The notes beneath the pieces are model-generated. The model saw nothing but the letters and a program-made list of their open reading frames with translations. It did not search any database and was not told the origin of the DNA. From Lentibacillus siamensis (lineage in GTDB: Bacteria; Bacillota; Bacilli; Bacillales; Amphibacillaceae), in NCBI RefSeq assembly GCF_039522605.1, contig NZ_BAAADS010000016.1, forward strand, positions 124,001 to 188,000: a stretch of DNA of 64,000 nt, written 5' to 3'. This document shows positions 35,898 to 44,507 of this stretch, piece after piece (position 1 is the stretch's first letter; every line of letters begins with the position of its first letter). Both the position numbers and the translations under genes were made by a program.

Positions 35898-36157
35898 TCC
35901 GACAGCCCTTTCTGAATATCTGTCACGGCATCACGGAATGGTTTTACTTTATTCTTTTCTACTGCCTCCATTCCCTGATTGAGCAGCTTATACAACTCAA
36001 ACTTTCCGACAAGTCGCTCATAAGTTTCAATGCTCATTACTGCTAAATCGCCTTCACCATTCTTGGTAATATATACCGGTTCAGGGTAACTGTGGCAAAA
36101 CGATGATATTTCATTATACTTATTTCTAAGATCGGAGCTCGGTCTAATCTCAGGCAT
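35894..36157 (-). CDS. Phd/YefM-type antitoxin
   Basis: 87 residues: N-terminal Phd/YefM DNA-binding domain (PEIRPSSDLRNKYNEISSFC, EPVYITKNGEGDLAVMSIETYERL) and a C-terminal toxin-binding helix. I choose ATG 36157 with GAGGTG 6 bases upstream; the frame's GTG at 36166 is part of that site. It would neutralise the ParE-like toxin and repress the pair through the inverted repeat just upstream. Confidence 0.88.
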   Translation of the reverse strand: MPEIRPSSDLRNKYNEISSFCHSYPEPVYITKNGEGDLAVMSIETYERLVGKFELYKLLNQGMEAVEKNKVKPFRDAVTDIQKGLSE

Positions 36158-36178
36158 TATATACACCTCTTCATTATA

Positions 36179-36211
36179 TTATATCAATATTTTATCAAAA
36201 TATTGATATAA
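36179..36211. promoter_or_regulatory. Perfect 15-bp inverted repeat, operator of the toxin-antitoxin pair
   Basis: TTATATCAATATTTT, three bases, AAAATATTGATATAA, starting 22 bases upstream of the antitoxin start. Size and position fit autoregulation by the Phd/YefM-toxin complex. Confidence 0.8.
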
Positions 36212-36263
36212 TAACAACAAAATTGTATATAATCCCCTACGGAAAAATACATAGTCACGCATC

Positions 36264-36300
36264 AAAACAGCCCGCCATCATGCAGACAGCGGGCTGTTTT
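36264..36300. terminator. Bidirectional terminator
   Basis: AAAACAGCCCGC/GCGGGCTGTTTT stem, between the reductase-like gene (stop 36338) and the toxin-antitoxin promoter; it ends the minus-strand transcript. Confidence 0.9.
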
Positions 36301-36337
36301 AATATATCAAACTATAGAGGGTCATCTGTTATACGTT

Positions 36338-37165
36338 TCAGCCAAAAGTAAGTTTCGTAATTTGCCTGATTTTTTCTGTATTTAATGATGTGTCTTTCGG
36401 TACTTCCTGATCAACTTTTTCCCGCTCGGAACCTTTTTCAACGAGCTGCTTATTGTAGCCGAATTGCTCAGCCGTCATACGCATAAACTCGTAAAAACTT
36501 CTGCTCTCTGATTCGCCAGTATGGTAAATACCGGTCACATCACTTTCAATCTGCTCCTGAATGACTTTTGCCAAATCATTCACATGAACAAACGTGCGAA
36601 TTAAATCATCGCGGTATGCTACCGGCTTGCCGGAACGAAGATAACAGGATAGTTTATCAGTACGTTCATCTAGTTTGCCGATTTTATTTTCGCCGTAAAT
36701 TGGACCAGCACGCAAAATAACATAATTGGAAAGCTCATTTGTGATAAAACGCTCTGCTTTGATCTTTGCATTTGCATAACTGCTGAATAAATGGTCATCA
36801 GGCAGTTTGGACATCGGATCAGCTTCACTGTAGGGGCCTTTCCCTTCTGTAAAGACAAAATCAGATGAAATGTAAATCAGTTTTGTCTGTGGTGTCAAAT
36901 GTGTAATCAGATGCAACAACCCCTGATCCGTCAATTCGTGCTCATTAGGACCATCCATTACAGACCAGATGACAACATCTGGATCAACTTCTTTATAGAA
37001 ATCGGAAAACGACTCCGGCTGGTTAACATCCAGTTTATACAAATCATCAAACAAGGCAGGTTCTTCCAGGTATGTGCCGGTTACCTCAGCTTCCGGAATT
37101 TCTTTTGCCAGTTGAAATACGGACGCTCCCACATAACCGCTTGCACCGAATACACATACTTTCAT
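36338..37165 (-). CDS. RmlD-like NAD(P)-dependent sugar nucleotide reductase
   Basis: 275 residues of the extended SDR/RmlD superfamily: Rossmann motif FGASGYVGASV at the N-terminus, YISSDFVFTEGKGPYSE and the YANAKIKAE catalytic Tyr/Lys. Family members reduce dTDP-4-dehydrorhamnose or act in S-adenosylmethionine synthetase regulation; with no rhamnose genes near, the substrate is open. AAGGAAGG supports ATG 37165. It follows an acyltransferase-3 gene by 29 bases, so the pair may modify a surface polymer. Confidence 0.78.
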   Translation of the reverse strand: MKVCVFGASGYVGASVFQLAKEIPEAEVTGTYLEEPALFDDLYKLDVNQPESFSDFYKEVDPDVVIWSVMDGPNEHELTDQGLLHLITHLTPQTKLIYISSDFVFTEGKGPYSEADPMSKLPDDHLFSSYANAKIKAERFITNELSNYVILRAGPIYGENKIGKLDERTDKLSCYLRSGKPVAYRDDLIRTFVHVNDLAKVIQEQIESDVTGIYHTGESESRSFYEFMRMTAEQFGYNKQLVEKGSEREKVDQEVPKDTSLNTEKIRQITKLTFG

Positions 37166-37194
37166 ATTGAACACCTTCCTTCACTAATTTTGCT

Positions 37195-38223
37195 TCACGT
37201 ATTAAGATGCTGATTTCCTTTTCTGCCGTGATCCTTGAAGACATCTCTTAAAATCGATGCCTTCCCTTCAATAAACGGCTGCCAGATTCCCTGAATTGGT
37301 CTGCTCGAAAGCAGCCAAACAATTGATGCCGCTATAACAGCGAGACCCAGTACATCAAAGAAATTGTTCACTTCAAACAGATTCGTCGCACGAAAAAGCT
37401 GAATGAAAAATCCGTGAAGCAAATAAACATATAATGTTCTGGCCCCCAATTTGGTAGCTTTACTGTGTGACTGAGGAATCAGAGCCAGGATACTGAACGA
37501 CATGGCAGCTGAAGTGCCATAGACAAGCAGCCTTGCTAATCCGCCGAATTCCGGCAGCCCCAAGTCACCGTATGATTTGGATGCCAACAGCCAGCCTGAA
37601 TTAAACTCAGGCGCAATGTAAATCGCTGCTGCTGTTCCGACCAATACAGCCACCGCTGTTATTTGCAATCCTTTCCGCTTCAATACCATTACCTGATCTT
37701 TGGTCATCCAGTACCCCATCAGGAAAAACGGAAAGAATACAATTGTTCTGGACAAACTGAACGTATGACCAATATCACCGAAATATCCTGCCACCAGTCC
37801 GATGACAATTGTTGTGATAATGCCTGCTGCAGCCGGCAGTTTTTTAAAGCCGACCAGCAGGATATGCCAGCTGAACAGACTGAACATGAACCATAGTGAC
37901 CATTGCGGATAAAAGATTCCGCTCTGCCAGCCTTCTTTTCCAATGAAAAAATAGTAAGCTGTATAAAGCAATTGGAAAATCAGGTACGGCACCAGCAATT
38001 TTTTTGCCAGATTGATAATATACTTCCAGTTACCCGACCCTTTTGCAAAAAATCCTGCCAGGAATATGAATGCAGGCATATGAAATGTGTAAATCCACAG
38101 ATACAGTGTGTTCATCCCGTTAGAACCCTCTGTAAACGGCTGAATCAAATGGCCGAAAACGACCAAGAATATTAAAAAGACTTTCGCATTATCAAAATAC
38201 GCGTTTCTGTTCATCTTTTTCAT
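37195..38223 (-). CDS. Acyltransferase-3 family membrane protein
   Basis: 342 residues, about ten membrane helices. The N-terminus YFDNAKVFLIFLVVFGHLIQP carries the family's catalytic-type His, and NTLYLWIYTFHMPAFIFLAGFFA follows as in fucose 4-O-acetylase/IcaC-like enzymes. It probably O-acetylates an extracellular glycan. Same strand and close to the reductase-like gene downstream. Confidence 0.82.
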   Translation of the reverse strand: MKKMNRNAYFDNAKVFLIFLVVFGHLIQPFTEGSNGMNTLYLWIYTFHMPAFIFLAGFFAKGSGNWKYIINLAKKLLVPYLIFQLLYTAYYFFIGKEGWQSGIFYPQWSLWFMFSLFSWHILLVGFKKLPAAAGIITTIVIGLVAGYFGDIGHTFSLSRTIVFFPFFLMGYWMTKDQVMVLKRKGLQITAVAVLVGTAAAIYIAPEFNSGWLLASKSYGDLGLPEFGGLARLLVYGTSAAMSFSILALIPQSHSKATKLGARTLYVYLLHGFFIQLFRATNLFEVNNFFDVLGLAVIAASIVWLLSSRPIQGIWQPFIEGKASILRDVFKDHGRKGNQHLNT

Positions 38224-38397
38224 TCCTTTGTTCTCAAAATTAACCTCTTTACTACGGTATACCCATTTTCAAACAAAAGTACGATAGAAATCCAGTGTTT
38301 TCATGAGGTTGTTATTTAAGTGTAAGCAGAATGAAAAAATGATACATTCACGTAAAAAACAAGCCTGTCAATCTGTGCTCCCGAAAAACACAGACTG

Positions 38398-39576
38398 TCA
38401 TCCTTCCTTCTTGATCAGTTCCCGTCGAAAGTTTGCGAGCGTTTCACAGCCGTTTTCAGTGACAACAAACGTTTCACTGATTTCAACCCCGCAATCCGCC
38501 TCCCAAAGCCCGGGAATTAAATGAAACGTCATGTTTGGCTCAAGCACCGTCTGATTGTATTGCCGGATACTTGCCGTATGCTCGCCCCAGTTAGGCGGAT
38601 AACTTAAGCCAACCGAATATCCGAGTCTGTCATACTTTTCAAAGCCATGTTTACGGATGGTGTCACTCCACACAAGCGCCAAATCTCCGCACGTTGCACC
38701 TGGTTTGACGGCATTTAACGTTTGATTCAGGCTGTCCGTTACGGCATCACCTAATCGTTTTTCTTTCGATGAAGGTTCACCAAGCTTGATGGTTCTGGCA
38801 AGTGGCGAATGATACCGTTTATGCACACCAGCCAATTCAATGGTAACAATCTCATCGCCATTAAATACTTCCCCGCTCCATGTCAGATGAGGACTGGATG
38901 ATTTAACGCCTGACAGCAGCAGCGGAGCAATCGATGGATAGTCACCGTCAATTCCCTCGGCACCATTAATCTGGGCATAATAAATATTGGCAGCAACTTC
39001 ATTTTCAGGGATCCCCTTTTGAATGGAATTAATTCCAGCCTGCATCGCTTCCTCGGCATTTGCCGCTGCATTTCGCATATATTGCAGTTCCTGATTTGAT
39101 TTTATCATCCGGACAAATCCAATCAATGTTGTCGTATCGATAAAAGATGCATCAGGCAGCCAGCTTTTAAATGTTTCATAGGCCATTGCGGATAAAAAAT
39201 AGCTGCCCATTTCAACACCAATCCGCCTTTGATCCTGCTTCTGTTTTTTAAACAAATTAGCAATAACGTCCATGGGATGTTTCGTATCGGAATGCATGTA
39301 ATCATCGGTGTAATAATAAATGTGTTCATCATCCATCCAAGTTGTTAATTTTGCACCGTTCGCGTCCTGTCTTCTGCCAACCCAAATCGGCTGATTCTGC
39401 TCTTTAATAACAATCAGAGCCTGTGTGACGTAGAAGGAATATGCATCATATCCAGTCAGATAATTCATATTGGAAGGGTTGGAAACAAGCAAAACGTCCA
39501 CACCCTGTTGTTCCATTTTTGCTTTCACCTGTTCAAGGCGCTGCTGATATTCCGAAGTTTCAAACCGCTGTTCCAT
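38398..39576 (-). CDS. M24-family hydrolase, probable ectoine hydrolase (DoeA/EutD-like)
   Basis: 392 residues of the creatinase/aminopeptidase P fold. The metal-ligand positions of true M24 peptidases are replaced (ELAG and SPLART where Asp residues are expected), as in metal-independent members such as creatinase and the ectoine hydrolase EutD; Glu247 in TIELAG may be the catalytic acid. GRRQDANGAKLTTW and a HPMD segment also recall EutD. The product would be N-acetyl-diaminobutyrate from ectoine. The deacetylase partner (DoeB) is not adjacent. ATG 39576 is preferred; AAGGG lies upstream. Confidence 0.6.
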   Translation of the reverse strand: MEQRFETSEYQQRLEQVKAKMEQQGVDVLLVSNPSNMNYLTGYDAYSFYVTQALIVIKEQNQPIWVGRRQDANGAKLTTWMDDEHIYYYTDDYMHSDTKHPMDVIANLFKKQKQDQRRIGVEMGSYFLSAMAYETFKSWLPDASFIDTTTLIGFVRMIKSNQELQYMRNAAANAEEAMQAGINSIQKGIPENEVAANIYYAQINGAEGIDGDYPSIAPLLLSGVKSSSPHLTWSGEVFNGDEIVTIELAGVHKRYHSPLARTIKLGEPSSKEKRLGDAVTDSLNQTLNAVKPGATCGDLALVWSDTIRKHGFEKYDRLGYSVGLSYPPNWGEHTASIRQYNQTVLEPNMTFHLIPGLWEADCGVEISETFVVTENGCETLANFRRELIKKEG

Positions 39577-39656
39577 AAACCTTTTCCCTTCTTCCATGAT
39601 AAGATTTATACAACTATTCCCGGAAAAAGGTTCGTGTCAAACAACTTCACACGAAT

Positions 39657-39701
39657 GATTATTCGACAAAATTCGGTTGGTGCCGGTAGTATGTCGAACT
39701 T
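39657..39701. repeat. 44-bp inverted-repeat element R5, copy 1
   Basis: GATTATTCGACAA...TGTCGAACTT with an ATTCGG..GGT.CC.GTA centre. A matching copy lies at 51989-52032. It abuts array A3. Confidence 0.6.
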
Positions 39702-39710
39702 GCGGATGAC

Positions 39711-39850
39711 TTCGCACGTTTATGTGATGATTTCGCACGTTTGGGCCGGCTGTTCGCACGTTTGCGGGATAACTTCGCACGTTTGAGTCGGCTGTTCGCA
39801 CGTTTGCGGGATGACTTCGCACGTTTGACCAGCTATTCGCACAATTAGCC
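39711..39850. repeat. Tandem array A3, exact 21-bp period
   Basis: The core TTCGCACGTTT begins at 39711, 39732, 39753, 39774, 39795 and 39816 (each 21 bases apart), with a last decayed unit at 39836. Variable halves alternate between ...CGGCTG and GCGGGATRAC, giving a 42-bp higher-order period. It lies just downstream of the ku stop. Confidence 0.9.
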
Positions 39851-39872
39851 CGGGTTTTAAACCAATAACTGG

Positions 39873-40733
39873 TCAAGATCCGGTTTTCTTTTTGGTTGAT
39901 GATGCCGTTTTCCTTTTGCCTGAGGATGATGCGGTTTTCTTCTTCGTTTTTGGTTTGTCTTTTTTGGCACGGTCCAGTGACTGTTCGAGGGCATCCATCA
40001 AATTGGTGACATTATCCGGCTTCGGTTTTTCTTTTGCGGTGGTAACCTCGTCCTGGTTTTTCTTTTCTTCAATTAACTCGAGTAACGCGGTACGATAATC
40101 ATCTTTGTATTTTTCCGGATCAAACTCGGTTGTAAGTTGATCAATCAGCATTTTGGCGGTGTCCAGTTCTTTTTTGGCCGTTTCGGTGTCTTCCGGGACG
40201 TTCGGAACATCTTGCACCGCGCGCACTTCATCCGGATAATGAATCGTTTCCACGACCAATGTGTTCTGATAAATCCGAATAACCGCAAGCTGTTCCTTCG
40301 ACCGGATAATCATTTTGGCAACACCTATTTTTCCTGTCTCATTCAAGGCTGACCGCAGCAATCCGTAAGCTTTCCCACCGCCTTCACTTGGCGACAGATA
40401 GTAACTTTTTTCGAAATAAATCGGGTCAATTTCCTCCAATTTTACAAAATCAACAATTTCAACCGCCTTATCTTGCTGTTCTTTTTTTAGATTGGCAAGT
40501 TCTTCATCATCGAGTACGACAAATTTATTTTTCGCATATTCATACGCCTTAACGATTTCATCACTTTCCACATCACGGTCACAGTTGGGACATGTCCGTT
40601 GATATTTTATTGGTGTTTGACATTCTTTATGGAGCTGTCTGAGCTTAACATCCTTGTTTTCCGTAGCGGCATGCATCTTCACTGGAATGTTGACAAGCCC
40701 GAAACTGATGGTTCCTTTCCACATCGTGTGCAT
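39873..40733 (-). CDS. ku: Ku protein, non-homologous end joining
   Basis: Bacterial Ku homodimer that binds DNA ends and recruits LigD. The 286 residues have the Ku core (MWKGTISFGLVNIPVKM at the start; CPNCDRDVESDEIVKAYEY; GLLRSALNETGKIGVAKMIIR) and a Lys/Ser-rich C-terminal tail (KKKTASSSGKRKTAS) of the type that enhances DNA binding. AGGAGG lies 8 bases before the ATG. Divergent from ligD across 80 bases, so both promoters share that space. Confidence 0.95.
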   Translation of the reverse strand: MHTMWKGTISFGLVNIPVKMHAATENKDVKLRQLHKECQTPIKYQRTCPNCDRDVESDEIVKAYEYAKNKFVVLDDEELANLKKEQQDKAVEIVDFVKLEEIDPIYFEKSYYLSPSEGGGKAYGLLRSALNETGKIGVAKMIIRSKEQLAVIRIYQNTLVVETIHYPDEVRAVQDVPNVPEDTETAKKELDTAKMLIDQLTTEFDPEKYKDDYRTALLELIEEKKNQDEVTTAKEKPKPDNVTNLMDALEQSLDRAKKDKPKTKKKTASSSGKRKTASSTKKKTGS

Positions 40734-40813
40734 CCTGAAAACCTCCTGTCGTTTTTGTTCCGGTCATATTTTCCCCCGGAATTAGCCACTTTATTAATGA
40801 GGAGGGCGTTTAA

Positions 40814-42598
40814 ATGAAATTAATGAAGCCAATTGCCAGTCGGGAAATTCCACACGGTGATAAATGGGTCTACGAGGTGAAGTATGACGGATTCCGGTGT
40901 GTACTTGTTTGGGACAAGAATTCCATAAAGCTTTTCAGCCGAAATAACCGGGATTTATCCGGAAATTTTCCGGAGATTATTGCCTATTGTCAGGAGCAGC
41001 AGGACTTGGTTGCGGATGCACTGCCGCTCAAATTAGACGGAGAACTGGTTGTTTTGAACAATCCGATGCAGGCTAATTTTTCATTCATTCAAAAGCGTGG
41101 GCGCCTTGGCAATAAGGAAGCAATTTCGGCAGCTGCTGATGCGCATCCGGCAAGTTTTATGACGTTTGATTTGCTTGATCAGGATGACAATGTGCGCTTT
41201 AGTGTGCGAAAACAGCGGCTTGCGGATGTATTGAGCAGGCTGGAAGCGGACGGTCGGATACGGTATGTCCCCTTTCATGAAGATGCAGCTGTACTCTGGA
41301 ACGAAATTTTTGAAAATAAAGGGGAAGGACTGATTGCCAAACGCCGGGACAGTACTTACGGGATTGAAAAAAAGCATCGCGACTGGTATAAGATAAAAAA
41401 TTGGCGGACGATTACCGTTTTTTTAACCTTCTACCATCCGGGAAACGGCTATTTCACTGCCGACGTTTTTGACAAGGACGGCGTTCATGAAGTCGGCAAA
41501 TGCAAGCATGGTTTAGATGACGAACAAATGGAAACGCTGAAGTCTCTTTTTTTATCCAAAGGCATTGCCGAAAAGGGCGGCTATCGCCTGCCGCCAGCGA
41601 TCTGTGCTGAGATACATACCCTTGATTTACATGGCGGGGAAGTCCGCGAGCCTGAATTTGTCCGCCTTCTGCCCAAGATGGCAGCTGATGACTGCACGTG
41701 GGACAAGCTGCAACAAGATATTGCCATGATTCCGGAAGTGATTGATCCATCACATCTGGATAAAGTTTTTTGGCCGGAACCCAAGCTGACAAAAGGTAAT
41801 CTGCTCGTCTACATGCGGGAAATCGCACCATATATGCTGCCATTTTTACGTGAACGGCGCTTAACGGTCATCCGTTGTCCTGACGGGGTTGGTGACACGT
41901 CATTTTTTCAAAAACACCTGCCGGATTATGCGCCTGAATACATACGGGCAATCGATATGGATGACGAGGTGTTTTTCAGTTGTGAAGATTTGAATTCTCT
42001 GACGTGGTTTGCCAACCATGGGGCAATTGAATTCCATGTGCCCTTTCAGACTATTGGCAGTGAAACACCTTGCGAAATAGTTTTCGATCTTGATCCCCCG
42101 GGCAGAGAGGCTTTCCCACTTGCCATTAAAGCTGCAGGCCTTCTAAAAGAAATGCTCGATGACCTGGAGCTGACATCATTCGTAAAAACGTCCGGCGGCA
42201 AAGGGCTGCAGGTGCACATTCCCATTCCCGAGGGCAGTCTGACTTACGATGAAACAGCCGTTTTCACGCAGGCAATCGCCTGGACAATTGAACGCAGCTA
42301 CCCTGATTCATTTACGACAGAGCGATTAAAGGAAAAACGCGGCAGTAAACTTTATATCGACTATGTCCAGCACGGAAAAGATAAAACACTGATCGCCCCC
42401 TATTCACCAAGAAGATCCGCCGATGCCGCCATCGCTGCACCGTTGTTTTGGAGTGAAGTAAAAAAAGGCCTCACCCCGGATTTATTTACCATTGAAAATA
42501 CGGTCAATCGCGTGAAAGCAAAAGGATGCCCATTTGCTGAATACTGGGAAGTCGGGAAGAAGCAGAAAATGGATAAATTGCTGAAGTTGGTGAGGTAG
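40814..42598 (+). CDS. ligD: ATP-dependent DNA ligase D (ligase-polymerase)
   Basis: End-joining ligase working with Ku. The 594 residues comprise an N-terminal ATP-dependent ligase domain (adenylated Lys23 in VKYDGFRC; EGLIAKRRDSTYG) and a C-terminal primase-polymerase domain (VFDLDPPG, SGGKGLQVHIPI). The phosphoesterase domain of many LigD proteins is absent, as in B. subtilis LigD (YkoU). GGAGG lies 8 bases before the ATG. Confidence 0.95.
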   Translation: MKLMKPIASREIPHGDKWVYEVKYDGFRCVLVWDKNSIKLFSRNNRDLSGNFPEIIAYCQEQQDLVADALPLKLDGELVVLNNPMQANFSFIQKRGRLGNKEAISAAADAHPASFMTFDLLDQDDNVRFSVRKQRLADVLSRLEADGRIRYVPFHEDAAVLWNEIFENKGEGLIAKRRDSTYGIEKKHRDWYKIKNWRTITVFLTFYHPGNGYFTADVFDKDGVHEVGKCKHGLDDEQMETLKSLFLSKGIAEKGGYRLPPAICAEIHTLDLHGGEVREPEFVRLLPKMAADDCTWDKLQQDIAMIPEVIDPSHLDKVFWPEPKLTKGNLLVYMREIAPYMLPFLRERRLTVIRCPDGVGDTSFFQKHLPDYAPEYIRAIDMDDEVFFSCEDLNSLTWFANHGAIEFHVPFQTIGSETPCEIVFDLDPPGREAFPLAIKAAGLLKEMLDDLELTSFVKTSGGKGLQVHIPIPEGSLTYDETAVFTQAIAWTIERSYPDSFTTERLKEKRGSKLYIDYVQHGKDKTLIAPYSPRRSADAAIAAPLFWSEVKKGLTPDLFTIENTVNRVKAKGCPFAEYWEVGKKQKMDKLLKLVR

Positions 42599-42645
42599 AT
42601 GTTAGCTGTACCAGCAGTGCTACCGACGGACGATATTAAGTACTG

Positions 42646-42769
42646 TTTGCTCGACTTACGTGGATTCGCTCGATTTGGAGTGTGGTTCGATCAAAATTAG
42701 GGGCTGCTCGCTCGATTCGAGGCGTCGTTCGCTCGATTTGGCGGCTCGTTCGCTCGAATTCTCGATTTG
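42646..42769. repeat. Tandem array A4, 21-bp period
   Basis: Units with core TTCGCTCGATTTGG start at 42665, 42686, 42707, 42728 and 42749, exactly 21 bases apart, with a partial unit at 42646. It lies after the ligD stop and before the terminator shared with tcyP. Confidence 0.88.
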
Positions 42770-42790
42770 AATGCTGCCGGCATAAATTGA

Positions 42791-42822
42791 GGGGGCGGCC
42801 CGATGAAAAAGCCGCCCCCTAT
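42791..42822. terminator. GC-rich hairpin between ligD and tcyP
   Basis: GGGGGCGGC/GCCGCCCCC stem between convergent genes; U tracts are weak. Confidence 0.65.
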
Positions 42823-42830
42823 CTCAAACG

Positions 42831-44225
42831 TTATGCCGAAATGTCCTGTTGAATGGCAGTTTTATCGTTGTATGTTTTCAAATTTAATTTCTTCAAAATC
42901 CGTGATGTCAATGTTCCGGTGAGCATTGCATCGTTTACGTTCAGTGCAGTACGTCCCATGTCAATCAAGGCTTCAATCGAGATCAGCAACCCGGCAAGTG
43001 CAACCGGAAGTCCCATCGATGATAGAACAATCAATGCTGCAAAAGTTGCTCCACCGCCGACTCCGGCAACCCCGAATGAACTGATGCCGACAATCAATAC
43101 TAATTTAATCAGAAATCCGGGTGTAAACGGGTCAATACCAACGGAAGGTGCAATCATAACCGCAAGCATGGCCGGATAAATACCCGCACACCCGTTTTGC
43201 CCGATGGTTGCGCCAAACGACGCAGACATATTGGCAATACCCGAATCAACACCAAGTGAATTCCGTTGCGCCTGGATATTCAACGGAATCGTCCCGGCAC
43301 TTGATCTGGATGAGAACGCGAAACCCAACACAGGCATCACTTTTTTCAGATAGGTCATTGGGTTCAATCCGAATAACCCAACTAACACCAAGTGAATGAT
43401 AAACATGGCAATCAATGCCACATAGGAAGCAATAACAAATTTGCCGAGTTCAACTATGCCGGCAATATCTGTTGTTGCGGCCATATTTGCAATTAATGCC
43501 AGAATTCCATATGGTGTCAATCGCAGAATCAATGTTACAATCCGCATTACCACCGCATAAAACGAGTTGACAATTTTAGTGAAAACTTCAGCTTGTTCCG
43601 GATTTTTCCTCCGTAATCCAAGAACGGCGATACCCACAATGATAGAAAAAATAACAATTGCAATAACCGATGTCGGCCGCTGCTGGGTCATATCAAGAAA
43701 AATGTTCGATGGGATAAAGCTTTGAATTTTTTCAGGAGTTGACATGTTTTCCACATCACTCAAGGTTGATTCCAGCATTTGCCCCCGATCGTTTTCCGCC
43801 TGACCGGCATCAATCTGATCAGCATTCAAATTGAATAATCCCGCACTTCCGATTCCAACCACTGCTGCAATCATGGCTGTTCCAACCAGAATTCCGATAA
43901 TCCATGCGGACATTTTGCCCAGATCAGATGATTTTTCCAAATTAATGATGGACTGGATGATTGATACCATTACAAGCGGCACAACAATCATCATCAACAG
44001 GCTGACATAACCCCTTCCGACAATATCGTACCATGCTCCCGTTTGACTCAATACTTCCGATTCGGCACCATAAACCATCTGCAGGACTGCACCCAGCACA
44101 ATCCCCAAACCTAATCCGGTGAATACTCGTTTACTGAATGAAAAATGCTTCTTCTGCATATATACCAGTAAACCGACCACCATTAACAGCACAGCTAAAT
44201 TAATGACAACATATACTGTTTCCAC
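42831..44225 (-). CDS. tcyP: L-cystine:cation symporter TcyP
   Basis: 464-residue dicarboxylate/amino acid:cation symporter with about nine membrane helices and the family signature FSSRSSAGTIPLNIQAQ, then GATIGQNGCAGIYP. Length and signature match B. subtilis TcyP, the high-affinity cystine importer, rather than GltP-type glutamate carriers. A near-consensus promoter and a possible operator lie upstream. Confidence 0.85.
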   Translation of the reverse strand: METVYVVINLAVLLMVVGLLVYMQKKHFSFSKRVFTGLGLGIVLGAVLQMVYGAESEVLSQTGAWYDIVGRGYVSLLMMIVVPLVMVSIIQSIINLEKSSDLGKMSAWIIGILVGTAMIAAVVGIGSAGLFNLNADQIDAGQAENDRGQMLESTLSDVENMSTPEKIQSFIPSNIFLDMTQQRPTSVIAIVIFSIIVGIAVLGLRRKNPEQAEVFTKIVNSFYAVVMRIVTLILRLTPYGILALIANMAATTDIAGIVELGKFVIASYVALIAMFIIHLVLVGLFGLNPMTYLKKVMPVLGFAFSSRSSAGTIPLNIQAQRNSLGVDSGIANMSASFGATIGQNGCAGIYPAMLAVMIAPSVGIDPFTPGFLIKLVLIVGISSFGVAGVGGGATFAALIVLSSMGLPVALAGLLISIEALIDMGRTALNVNDAMLTGTLTSRILKKLNLKTYNDKTAIQQDISA

Positions 44226-44248
44226 AAAAATTCCCCCTTCACACCTTT

Positions 44249-44314
44249 AAGTATATTATTCTGATAAACTTAATATACTTTAAGAATATACAGGGGCGGG
44301 CTCAATTGTGTCAA
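44249..44314 (-). promoter_or_regulatory. tcyP promoter with inverted repeat at the start site
   Basis: Minus strand TTGACA (44309-44314), 18 bases, TATATT (44285-44290). Just downstream AAGTATATT and AATATACTT (44249-44257/44272-44280) form a perfect 9-bp inverted repeat with a 14-base centre, overlapping the expected start. In B. subtilis CymR controls tcyP; I cannot show this is a CymR site. Confidence 0.7.
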
Positions 44315-44365
44315 GAAATTGATTTTTTTAGTAACGTCAGAGGGTATAAATTATGGTTGACCTTA

Positions 44366-44419
44366 TAAGAAAAACTTCGGCAATCGCTATAAGACGAGGC
44401 GAATGCCGAGTTTTTCTAA
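44366..44419. repeat. Dispersed hairpin R4, copy b
   Basis: AGAAAAACTTCGGC pairs with GCCGAGTTTTTCT; an inner AATCGC/GCGAAT part extends it imperfectly. Arms match those after gerQ (30613-30650). The 86-codon plus-strand frame across it is not credible. Confidence 0.6.
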
Positions 44420-44507
44420 AAGAGAAGCTGAATGAGCAAAAAAATAATCCCGCACCCGATAAAAGCGGTACAGGATTAAAGAAAAATATTGAGTTGAGCA
44501 GTTTGCT

